From: an uncultured Bacteroidales bacterium | Lineage (GTDB): Bacteria; Bacteroidota; Bacteroidia; Bacteroidales; CAIXZF01 | NCBI GenBank assembly: GCA_903923925.1 | Contig: CAIXZF010000029.1 | Coordinates: 26,124 to 90,123, forward strand | Length of the DNA stretch: 64,000 nucleotides | Direction: 5' to 3' | Part shown: in pieces, positions 9,842-17,766 of the stretch | Numbering within the stretch: the stretch's first letter is position 1 | Layout: every line of letters begins with the position of its first letter | Program-made: the position numbers and the translations under genes | The notes under the pieces: generated by a model | What the model was told of the DNA's origin: nothing | The model's database searches: none | What the model saw: only the letters and a program-made list of their open reading frames with translations

Positions 9842-10765
9842 TCAACTTCTTGCTCTGCCGGATGGAATAGGAGAATATGCTAATATGCTTAGTTCAGTGA
9901 TGTAGGTGTTTTTGAGCTTGGCCCAAAGGAGACCAAATTCTTTAAAAAGTGGCGAATCATAGAGCTTTTTATCCTTCCATCCGACTGGATCATCAAAAGC
10001 AAGTTTGTCCTGTATGATCAAATTCTTGAAGTCATGATAAAATTGGGAAGAATTGCAGTAGGCATTACAAATTGGATCCTGATATAGGAAATGGATATCA
10101 TAAAAATGCCTGTTTTTCTTGGATAATGATGTCACAGGATCCTCTGAATAAGAAAATCGTATGAGTGATACTGTCTTCTCTACAAGCGTCCTCCTTTTAT
10201 CAAGAATATTTAACAAAAGGTTCCAACTCATATTGTTTGACCAGATTAGATAATTCAGTTTTAACCAGACTGTCGTAAATCATCGTGTTAATGGATTGAT
10301 TTACAAATGGAAATGGATTTGCAAAGGAGTTTACTTCAACTATCAAATTATCAGAAGTTTCTTGGTATAGCCGACTATCACCCGTTTTGGGATAAATGAA
10401 AACAGACTTACGATAGCGACCTCCTTTACTGGCAATTTCTGATTTGTCATCTTCTTTCAGGTCAATAGTTATAGTTTTCTCGACATTACGAATGAGAGTC
10501 CTAAGTCGATTACCCAAAAGGGTATCTGTTTCAATGAAGCAATATCCACATCATCTGAAAATCGTTGGATGAGCTTATATCCTTTCGATAAAGAAGTTCC
10601 CCCCCCCTTGAAAACAACTTTGTCCTTATATTTACTGTCAGCCAATCGCTTTAGCACCAATGTTATCCAGAAGTCCTTTTCGATAAACACCGGAAGAATT
10701 TTCAAGTTTTCACTTGCCGTACTTATTGCTGCTTTAAATGCTGTTATGTCTTTGTGAAGGATCAT
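9842..10765 (-). pseudogene. abiEii: abiEii, nucleotidyltransferase toxin of AbiE system, two frameshifts
   Basis: Three overlapping frames add up to one AbiEii-type protein of about 305 residues, the family's normal length. The first piece (ATG 10765) has the family motifs KGGGTSLSKGY and RFSDDVDIA, where the two Asp of the nucleotidyltransferase active site lie. Near 10513-10516 the frame changes within CCCTTTTGGG. Adding one T restores the continuation into GNRLRTLIRNVEK. A second change lies near 10211-10213, where removing one A from GTTAAATATT joins ELEPF to LNILDKRRTLVEK. The start overlaps the abiEi stop as ATGA, so translation was coupled. AbiEii is a toxin held in check by AbiEi in type IV systems. 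Both lesions are single-base changes in short homopolymers, so base-calling error must be excluded. The active-site triplet GGG comes from a run of nine C at 10599-10607, giving one more Gly than the usual KGGT. Confidence 0.8.
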
Positions 10766-11487
10766 AAGATATTCCATTTTAACTTGTTAGGCAATACCTT
10801 GTCGGAGATTCCAATTGAGTATGAAGAGGAGGGATTAAGAGATTTGTATAAGCTATCAACACAATTGCTATCAGCTATATTTTCAAGTATTGCCCCTGTC
10901 AGTGCCCTCGTGGCAGGATTGTATTTTAATGCAAGTTTCACAAACCTGGACCTGTCTTCTGGGCTGATTTTTTTGATGGTGCTATTTAATATCAAACAGG
11001 CCTTATCAACGGTTGTATCCGGAATCTCCTTAATATTTCGTACAGAATCAAGTATTTGGAGTAGGGTGATATTCTCTTTGGTAATACGGTTCGGCTGTTT
11101 GATGAATCTGATTTTATATATACCTCTTGTAAGTCCTTTCTTTAATTCAAGGGACCCAATCTGGATGATAGATGGCACCTGTGTGGTCATTTTCAGCATG
11201 TTATAGGTATAATAGCCTGTAAGGTACCCAAGGATTTTGCCATTCTCTTCCAGGAGATCTTTTACAACCTGGTAAATATCAGGTTTAAGTTCCCCGAAAT
11301 CTGTAGTACGAGCCTTGTAGAATCTTCCGGGTGATAATTTCCTGATCTTACCCTCTTTAACCAAGCGTCCTAGTGCTTTTGTAACAGCATCTACTTTATT
11401 CACCTCTATCTTTAAATCATCATAGGTGAAAACAAATCCAATAGGAAGTCTGTTAATCTTATCTGTAATAAAATCAGTTGTTTTCAT
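10762..11487 (-). CDS. abiEi: AbiEi-type antitoxin (DUF6088-like)
   Basis: A 241-residue protein encoded directly before abiEii with a 4-bp ATGA overlap. The N-terminus (about 1-65) is a winged-helix region: FVFTYDDLKI, DAVTKALGRLVKEGKIRKL and GRFYKAR. The middle contains GYLTGYYTYNMLKMTTQVP, the region typical of AbiEi/DUF6088 antitoxins. In characterised AbiE systems this partner represses the operon through its winged helix and counteracts the nucleotidyltransferase toxin. It is intact although the toxin frame is broken, as expected when the toxin decays first. The upstream 11520-11545 segment has the inverted pair CAGGTAATTACCGG...GGTAGTTACCTG, a likely operator for autoregulation. Confidence 0.8.
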   Translation of the reverse strand: MKTTDFITDKINRLPIGFVFTYDDLKIEVNKVDAVTKALGRLVKEGKIRKLSPGRFYKARTTDFGELKPDIYQVVKDLLEENGKILGYLTGYYTYNMLKMTTQVPSIIQIGSLELKKGLTRGIYKIRFIKQPNRITKENITLLQILDSVRNIKEIPDTTVDKACLILNSTIKKISPEDRSRFVKLALKYNPATRALTGAILENIADSNCVDSLYKSLNPSSSYSIGISDKVLPNKLKWNIL

Positions 11488-11514
11488 AAATTTTACATTC
11501 TATTGCAAAAGTAT

Positions 11515-11550
11515 AAAATGTCAGGTAATTACCGGTAGTTACCTGACAAA
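11515..11550. promoter_or_regulatory. Inverted repeat upstream of abiEi, candidate operator
   Basis: The segment reads TGTCAGGTAATTACC, then GGTAGTTACCTGACA, so TGTCAGGTAA and TTACCTGACA form a 10-bp inverted repeat around a short centre. It lies about 30-60 bp upstream of the abiEi ATG, where an AbiEi-type repressor would bind to autoregulate. Assignment to AbiEi is inference from its position. Confidence 0.6.
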
Positions 11551-11579
11551 TAGTACAATAATTTTGCTAACTGATGAAG

Positions 11580-14570
11580 TTACACCAATTTCTCCTCCAG
11601 TGAGGTCTTCCATAAAATGTACCCTTTCTTTTCATCAGAATAATCATGATGGACTCGGCTGAAATTGGCAGGTAGCTTTTCTAAAAAAGGTATTCTTCCT
11701 TCATTTCTAATGAATTGAAGATCAAGGTCTACCTCTTTTAGTCTTTTCTTAAGCTCTGAAATTGATTTCTCAAGATGCCAGATGTAGGTGGCTTCTTCGG
11801 TATCCATAGTTTCCATCACCACGTGGAATTGTTCTTCGCCTGCTAATAGGAATACAAATGAGAATGGATTAAGAACAAACCGGATTTTCAAAACTGTTGC
11901 TTGATGCTGATCAGCAAGGAATCTCAATTGCCTGTAATGTTTAACTTTCTTGCGATTCAAAATTTCTTCAAGCAACTCATTTTCAGAATCATATAGATTG
12001 TTGGCTTGATCTTGTAGTTCAGATAAATTCAATAATCCTTTATTCTTATCCGGCACTTTTCCGAAAAAACTCTTTTCTGCAAAGCGGAAACGAATGGTAT
12101 CAACAACTTCTTTGTTTATCCTTTCCAGGTCAACTGACTTTGCAATCTGTGAGATCAACTTTCCTTCATTGTATTCTGCGTTAATCTGAATTTCAACATT
12201 CTTCGATTTTATTACTTTAATAAAATAAGGTTTCAAAACATCAAACTCAGGATGAATCTGATCGTTTTCTATTTCAAATTCAAGCTTTTCACTCATTTTC
12301 TCCACAAAATAGCTGAATGAAATGCTTCCATAACGAAACTCCAATTCCTCTATGGGTACTTTGATTCGCTCATCAATCCTTATCGTCGTTTTATTGGTCT
12401 TTACTTCTACTCCGGTTTCATCAAACAATGTGGCCTGATTCTCTAATTTTCGGTAGTATGTGTTTCGTTTAAGGAAAAGTCGATTCAAATATTCGATTTT
12501 TTGATCACGGTAATCGTAAACCCAGGGAGTCAATTCTCCGCGTTGAACTCTTCCAATGTATTGGATTAGTTTCCCTTCAAAAGAAAAGGGATATGCCAGG
12601 AAAAGGCATTGGGCATTATTCAGGTCCGTCCCTTCACCAAAATATTGCCCTGTCGTGATTAGAACTTGATAGCTACCTTCTTTGAGATATTTCCATTTTC
12701 CCTTTCCAATGGCCTCTCCATCATCTCCTGTTAGCGTAATGACCTCGAACTTTTGTTTCAGATACTGGTGTAATGATTCAATGTGTTCTTTCCTCTCGGT
12801 GATAATTACAGCCCGTTTCCCGGAATTAACCTCAAAGATCACATCATCGAGAATCAATTTATTTCTTGAACTGTCATGAATCAGGATTTTGGATAATGTC
12901 TCGAATCTATCTGTCTTTGAATTGAATGGGACATCAAAGTCAGTATTCCGGATTATTATAGTTGCCTTTTTTTGACGTAACCCCTCCTGTGTTTTTATCT
13001 CTGAAATGATCTCCCCGAGATAAATAAAGATCAACTTGCCATCATTATATTTACGAAAAGGAGTGGCCGTTAATCCGTATAAATAATAGGTTTTAAGTCT
13101 GGCTATTACGCTACTGAATGTTTCAGCAGGAATATGATGACATTCATCAACGATGACAGTCCCAAAGGATGTAAGCAGTTCCGATTGTGGATTTTTTTCG
13201 ATCTCCTTGCCGAAACTCTGAATCATCGCAACCGTAATAAGCTTACCCGGTTTAACCTTCCCTGCCGATATTAATCCTATTTGGTGCTTTGGTATACCAA
13301 GAAATGATTGAATTCTATCAATCCACTGGTCTGCGAGTTGTTTCCTATGAACCAGGATTAACGCAGGTTGGTGTTTTTCTTCAATTATTTTGAGCCCGAT
13401 CACGGTTTTTCCTGCTCCAGGTGGTGCAACGATGACACCGATGTCCTTTTTATTTGCAGCCTCCAAGGCAGTCAGCTGGTGCTGATATAGACTGATATTG
13501 CTGTGAACAGCAACATCTGCCAACCTTTCCCTTTCATCTTTGAATTCAAACTCTATCTTATTCTCTTTACAAAACCTGATAACCCTTCCAATAAAGCCTC
13601 TGGGAATGATCAGATCGTTTCCACTTTCTCTGATTAGTTTGAAAAACCTTTTAGTTTCGTGTGTGCTCTTACCAATGTTCTTTCTGATAAAAAACTCACT
13701 ATTTGCGAAGTTTAGTTCATTCCTAAGAAAGTTCACCAGGGAAACCGGTAGCGAATTACGGTTAATATAAACGTTTGTTTTTAAGCGAATTAACGTTTTC
13801 TGGTTATCTGATGTTGATAAGCTAACCTCAGAGGGATTTTTCTCTTCAAGTACACCACTTAATAAATTATCTAAAAGGTCAGTAGCTACACGTTTTGTAT
13901 TCCTTAGAAAAGCACTCTGATCAGGGAAAGCTTCCAGATTTATTGGATCAACAAAACAACTGTTCCCTTTCTGCAGGGTAGCGTGTGCAAATGGCAGGGC
14001 TATCAAGTTTCCAAATCCTTTACCAGATAGCATATCCTGGTTTGGGAAAAGCCGGTCGAAGCTGGATGCTTTATCGTACACCGAAAAAATACCTGACTGT
14101 TGTAAAAGAGCGATGACAATTTTCCGGCTTCTGCTGGCAGGATAAGGTTTTCCGAAAAATATCCATACATGTCCGCCATTGCCTGATCTGGAACGCTCGA
14201 GGTAAGCCGGGATTCCTTTTTCATCACAGACCTTGATAAAAAGCTGACATTGCTCAATCCAGTTATCTTCATCAAAGTCAGCGACAATGAACCAGGAGGA
14301 GTTATCCTTGAGTAAGGGATATATCCCAATAGATTGTTCCCCAATCAAATGCTTCTCAATCTCCTCTTTGGTCAGAGTTTTATACTCTTTGTCTGTAAAG
14401 TCTTTGAATGAACCACCTTTGATTTGGTGCTGTTTAAGTCTGAAAGGGTCAACCTTAATGGCTGGCATATAACCGCTTTTGTTTTCTTTTTCCCATCGCA
14501 CTGCAAAAACGTCAGCCCGGCAAGCAAACAGTTCCTGGATATGAGGTATTATTCCTTCAAGATTAATCAT
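11580..14570 (-). CDS. TOTE-type archaeo-eukaryotic primase / superfamily 2 helicase fusion
   Basis: A 996-residue protein with two recognisable enzymes. The N-terminal ~230 residues look like the archaeo-eukaryotic primase domain found in TOTE conflict systems: FIVADFDEDNW near residue 98 supplies the acidic metal ligands and RSRSGNGGHVWIFF the second motif, followed by DMLSGKGFGNLIALP. From about residue 370 comes an XPB/Rad25-like SF2 helicase with Walker A APPGAGKT (about 383), DECHH box (about 475), LTATPF and QYIGRVQRG. The ~250 C-terminal residues have no family that I can name. The fusion is typical of predicted phage-defence proteins. It lies in a run of same-strand defence genes, 88 bp after the AlbA_2 gene and 92 bp before abiEi. 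The frame is intact, in contrast to its neighbours. No reaction has been shown for this protein. Confidence 0.85.
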   Translation of the reverse strand: MINLEGIIPHIQELFACRADVFAVRWEKENKSGYMPAIKVDPFRLKQHQIKGGSFKDFTDKEYKTLTKEEIEKHLIGEQSIGIYPLLKDNSSWFIVADFDEDNWIEQCQLFIKVCDEKGIPAYLERSRSGNGGHVWIFFGKPYPASRSRKIVIALLQQSGIFSVYDKASSFDRLFPNQDMLSGKGFGNLIALPFAHATLQKGNSCFVDPINLEAFPDQSAFLRNTKRVATDLLDNLLSGVLEEKNPSEVSLSTSDNQKTLIRLKTNVYINRNSLPVSLVNFLRNELNFANSEFFIRKNIGKSTHETKRFFKLIRESGNDLIIPRGFIGRVIRFCKENKIEFEFKDERERLADVAVHSNISLYQHQLTALEAANKKDIGVIVAPPGAGKTVIGLKIIEEKHQPALILVHRKQLADQWIDRIQSFLGIPKHQIGLISAGKVKPGKLITVAMIQSFGKEIEKNPQSELLTSFGTVIVDECHHIPAETFSSVIARLKTYYLYGLTATPFRKYNDGKLIFIYLGEIISEIKTQEGLRQKKATIIIRNTDFDVPFNSKTDRFETLSKILIHDSSRNKLILDDVIFEVNSGKRAVIITERKEHIESLHQYLKQKFEVITLTGDDGEAIGKGKWKYLKEGSYQVLITTGQYFGEGTDLNNAQCLFLAYPFSFEGKLIQYIGRVQRGELTPWVYDYRDQKIEYLNRLFLKRNTYYRKLENQATLFDETGVEVKTNKTTIRIDERIKVPIEELEFRYGSISFSYFVEKMSEKLEFEIENDQIHPEFDVLKPYFIKVIKSKNVEIQINAEYNEGKLISQIAKSVDLERINKEVVDTIRFRFAEKSFFGKVPDKNKGLLNLSELQDQANNLYDSENELLEEILNRKKVKHYRQLRFLADQHQATVLKIRFVLNPFSFVFLLAGEEQFHVVMETMDTEEATYIWHLEKSISELKKRLKEVDLDLQFIRNEGRIPFLEKLPANFSRVHHDYSDEKKGYILWKTSLEEKLV

Positions 14571-14658
14571 CTTACGGTTATCGATATTTATTCAAAGATA
14601 CAACCAAAAGTGAAACTACTTCACGTGAGAGGGTGTGGGTCCGCCTGGCTGGTGCCAA

Positions 14659-15126
14659 TCAAAATATTGAATGGGTAATACTCTTTTCTTCTCCGTCTCT
14701 TCCATAGGAGTGTCCATCAAAGGCTACCGGGAAACCTTTGGGTGCAGCCGGAATTTCAAACATGACGACTCGTCCTTCAGGTTGATATAATTCATGAATC
14801 TCAACAAATGTTATTCTGTTGGTGGTTTTACTTCCAATTTCTCCTTTCAGGCTGTCCAAATCTTTACGGTTTGGCCGGAGTTGGCTGTTAACAACTTTGT
14901 GGTGCTTATTCTCAATGCCAAATACTAACCAGGCACGAGTTTTTCCCTTCAAATTTGCTTCATTGCTCAATGCAGAAAAGTATTTACCCAATTTGTTAAA
15001 GTCGTAATTGTTTTTTGCCTCTTTAAATTCCACTACTTCTGTTTCTGCTGCCATGTTTCGCCGTAGCCGAAGTGTGCTTTCCAATTCTGTTGCGGTCATA
15101 TCCTGATTATTTAAATGCCAAGTCAT
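14659..15126 (-). CDS. AlbA_2 (Schlafen-type) domain protein, short
   Basis: A 155-residue protein made almost wholly of one AlbA_2/Schlafen putative DNA-binding domain: ETEVVEFKEAKNNYDF, YFSALSNEANLKG, WLVFGIENK, VVMFEIPAAPKG and AFDGHSYGRDGE. Longer relatives continue with a helix-turn-helix region after the YGRDGE motif. Here the product stops 10 residues later, so it may be truncated. The stop is followed by a locally GC-rich stretch (about 14625-14660). The start at 15126 is an ATG, and an internal ATG at 15099 is also possible. It lies 16 bp after the repaired SEC-C gene and upstream of the primase-helicase, so co-transcription is likely. Proteins of this family occur in many defence islands. 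Confidence 0.75.
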   Translation of the reverse strand: MTWHLNNQDMTATELESTLRLRRNMAAETEVVEFKEAKNNYDFNKLGKYFSALSNEANLKGKTRAWLVFGIENKHHKVVNSQLRPNRKDLDSLKGEIGSKTTNRITFVEIHELYQPEGRVVMFEIPAAPKGFPVAFDGHSYGRDGEEKSITHSIF

Positions 15127-15142
15127 TTATTAGTGCCACGTT

Positions 15143-16245
15143 TTACATATGCTGCCTCATGCAACACTTTTTGTATTTCTTGCCGCTACCATAAGGACAA
15201 GGATCATCCCTTCCAGGTTCTTTCGCTTCTTTTTGATAAGGTTTAAATGGTTCATCGTCCAGGTAATGAGGTGCTTGTGAAGAAATACCTTCATCCCTCT
15301 GTTCGGGTGCCCTATCGAAATAACTTCCATTTTGATTATTTCTTTGTTAACAAGTAATGTGTCTAATCTACCAGTAATGTACTTATCCAGAACTTTATAC
15401 GGGATAAAAAATTCTGCACCAGGTTCTTTTCTTTTGTTAAAAAGGCCTTTCCCATGCAACAGGTTAAACCACCATTCCGAAAGTATAAACGGAACGTTGT
15501 AGGTTTTCTTCATGTAAATCAGAAAGTGAATATTGAGGATCAACAGTCTTTCTTCTTTTACAACTGGTAAATTATCAATCACAAGGTTATCAGTATCATG
15601 CATCGATAAAATGGAAAATACCGGATCCATTCTTTCTTCAGAATTATCGAATCCAAGTTCTTTAATGATCTCCAGAAAACTATTCCATTCTGAGACATTA
15701 CCAGACTGAAGCAGTTCATATTGTTTCTCCAGTTTACAGAGATAAATCGTGTAGGCAAAGTCATATTCCGGATAACCCCACAATTTGTCACTTTCAGATA
15801 GTGGTCTCCAGACGGCCTCAGAAAAGTCGACGGCCTCTGCAAAATAGCCATTGAATGATAGTTGGAACAGTACTTTTTTTACTACGGTATCGATACCTGC
15901 AACCGGATTGCGCTTTAACACGGCCAAACTTCTGTTTATCTGCTCTTTGTCTTTAAGATAGAAAGCTGTTGTAGTTAGCGCTAATTCAATGAATTCATAA
16001 GTCCTGGCGTATTCCTCAGGCAGGAGTTCGTTATATTTGGTTGCAAAAGCAGCAATCGCTAAATAATTGCTTTCATTGTACTCCAGACTATCCAAAAACA
16101 TTTCATGGATTTCAAGTTCGAACACTGGCGGGTAATCAAGTAACTGCATCAGAAATGAATAACGTTCTGATTCGGGTAGTTCGTCGTAATAATAATCAAG
16201 GAGTGCTTCCTGATCTTTAAATCTTTCTGGTTTTATCGGGAGCAT
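15143..16245 (-). pseudogene. SEC-C zinc-motif protein with one frameshift near the 3' end
   Basis: The main frame (ATG 16245) gives a helical, acidic protein without a family that I recognise, and appears to end at 15157 with a strange basic tail. If one base is added to the A4 run (T4 on the plus strand, 15330-15333), the reading continues as SYFDRAPEQRDEG and ends in RDDPCPYGSGKKYKKCC, stopping at 15143. That ending is a textbook SEC-C motif, the zinc-binding tail also found at the end of SecA. The true product is therefore about 366 residues with the zinc motif at the extreme C-terminus. SEC-C proteins of unknown function are common in defence islands. It sits 33 bp after the AAA ATPase gene and 16 bp before the AlbA_2 gene. 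The frameshift may be real or a base-calling error. Confidence 0.85.
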
Positions 16246-16278
16246 AAATTATCTTTGTTAATCAGTCATTATCAATCT

Positions 16279-17571
16279 TTACTTTCCTTGCCATTTGCTT
16301 GTAAAATTATGGAGATTTCCGACAAAAGGAATGGCACCGTAACGTCCCTGGATATAGTCCTTTTCAAAAGACCGATCATTCCTGATTGATTTATCCCCCT
16401 CTTTATACTCGACAAGGGAGTAAAGGTCGGAAGCCCCATATTTATCTTTCTCGACAAAGTAAATCTGATCCCTCCTGTATTTCCCCATCCTGAGCAGATT
16501 AGTGTCATGCGTGGCAAAGATCAGCTGAGCGTTTTTTGGATTAGATTCACTGGAGTTGAAAAACTTGGTGATTGCCAGGATAAGCAAAGGATGAAGACTA
16601 GAATCCAATTCATCAATCATGAGTACACCCCCCTTATACAGGGTATTAAAAATAGGTCCAGATAAATTAAAGACTTTATTGGATCCGGCTGATTCCTGCG
16701 ACCGTAAATCAAAAGTCACAGTTCCGAAAGGTTCATTCTTCTCATTGAATTTTCGGTGTGAGGTTCTGAAATTCAGCATGGTTTTACCTACATGATCTGA
16801 CCCGAGCTGTCTGACCAGATCTTCCGGCATCTCTTTCGGCAAAAGTTCAGGGTTAAAGAGTTCCTTGGTTACCTCAATGTCATCGAATCCAAGGTCCAGG
16901 TTGTTGAAGAAATCCTGAAGCAATGGTTTGATTTCAGGCTCTTCCAACATTTTAAAGGTCACCATTTTATATTGTTCATGACTCAAACCGGAAATAGCCA
17001 GGAAATTATTAAACCACTGCATGATCCTTCGAGCCAGGGCACCGTTAAACTGGTCAACAACGGAAAGGAAGAGTGCATTATCTCTGGTCTTCTCTTCTAA
17101 ACCCTGACCTTCAGGGAATCCTGGCCAGATTTCAATACCATCCTTGTCACGAACAAATAGAGGTTTCTCTGTATTCTTCTTTTGTTCAAATAACCATTCA
17201 GCGATAATTGCCGTATTGGTTGCTTCAAAACCATAACGATACCGGATTTCTCCGATCAAGAATACGACTTCAAAGGAAGATGGAGCTGCCTCAGTATCTG
17301 CATTTAGCAGGAAAGGTGTGATTTTAAGTTCTGACGCTGATGAAAGCTCAACTGACTTCAGGATCAGTCGTCTCATATTCGACATCGCTTTGATCAGGTT
17401 AGATTTGCCACTGGCATTAGCTCCATAAACAACTGCACCCTTGAGGATATCCTGCCTTTCTGAAGGGATAACATTCGTATCCTTATGTTCTTTGATGCTT
17501 GTAGCAATTAGGCTAAGGGTTTTCCTTTCCTTGAAGGACAAGAAGTTACCCACTGTGAACTCTAATAACAT
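16279..17571 (-). CDS. AAA family ATPase (RloA/AbiL-like, ABC-type fold)
   Basis: A 430-residue ATPase of the SMC/ABC-like AAA_15/AAA_21 group. The start MLLEFTVGNFLSFKERKTLS is typical of the family. Walker A is YGANASGKSNL near residue 50, Walker B with its following segment is LMIDELDSSLHP near residue 317, and the switch region is FATHDTNLL near residue 353. Relatives work with RloB-type nuclease partners in anti-phage modules (RloAB, AbiL). No RloB gene is present here. Its immediate downstream neighbour is the SEC-C protein, which may be the effector or adaptor. The gene starts 101 bp from the edge of direct repeat A, so that repeat may carry its promoter. An inverted pair TGAGAA...TTCTCA lies at 17632-17647 in the leader. 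Confidence 0.85.
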   Translation of the reverse strand: MLLEFTVGNFLSFKERKTLSLIATSIKEHKDTNVIPSERQDILKGAVVYGANASGKSNLIKAMSNMRRLILKSVELSSASELKITPFLLNADTEAAPSSFEVVFLIGEIRYRYGFEATNTAIIAEWLFEQKKNTEKPLFVRDKDGIEIWPGFPEGQGLEEKTRDNALFLSVVDQFNGALARRIMQWFNNFLAISGLSHEQYKMVTFKMLEEPEIKPLLQDFFNNLDLGFDDIEVTKELFNPELLPKEMPEDLVRQLGSDHVGKTMLNFRTSHRKFNEKNEPFGTVTFDLRSQESAGSNKVFNLSGPIFNTLYKGGVLMIDELDSSLHPLLILAITKFFNSSESNPKNAQLIFATHDTNLLRMGKYRRDQIYFVEKDKYGASDLYSLVEYKEGDKSIRNDRSFEKDYIQGRYGAIPFVGNLHNFTSKWQGK

Positions 17572-17672
17572 GGTTTTGGATATTGAGAAATATTCGCAAA
17601 TATAGTGAAATTATCACAAAATATGATAAAAAATGAGAAAAATTCTCAAATAATTCATGATATTAGTGTTTT

Positions 17673-17766
17673 TGTTCATTCTTTTCTTCTGTTCATTGAC
17701 AATGAACAAGCCTTTTGGCTGAACGAGTTATTACTAAATGCCTTGGCTTAGTGACACCTCCCAGGT
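17673..17766. repeat. 94-bp imperfect direct repeat, copy A
   Basis: This segment aligns without gaps to 22286-22379 at roughly 80% identity. Two blocks are identical: the palindrome-containing GTTCATTGACAATGAACAAG (17691-17710) and TTACTAAATGCCTTGGCT (17731-17748). On the minus strand it covers the last ten codons of the truncated hsdR and the leader of the AAA ATPase gene. It may be a shared promoter/operator or the footprint of the event that removed the 3' half of hsdR. Confidence 0.8.

Noticed and set aside
10754..11206. A 150-codon plus-strand frame
   Set aside because: It is antisense to abiEi, which has clear family motifs and operon structure; the plus-strand product resembles nothing.
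16279..17571. A complete RloAB or AbiL system
   Set aside because: Only the ATPase is recognisable; no RloB-type nuclease is encoded next to it.
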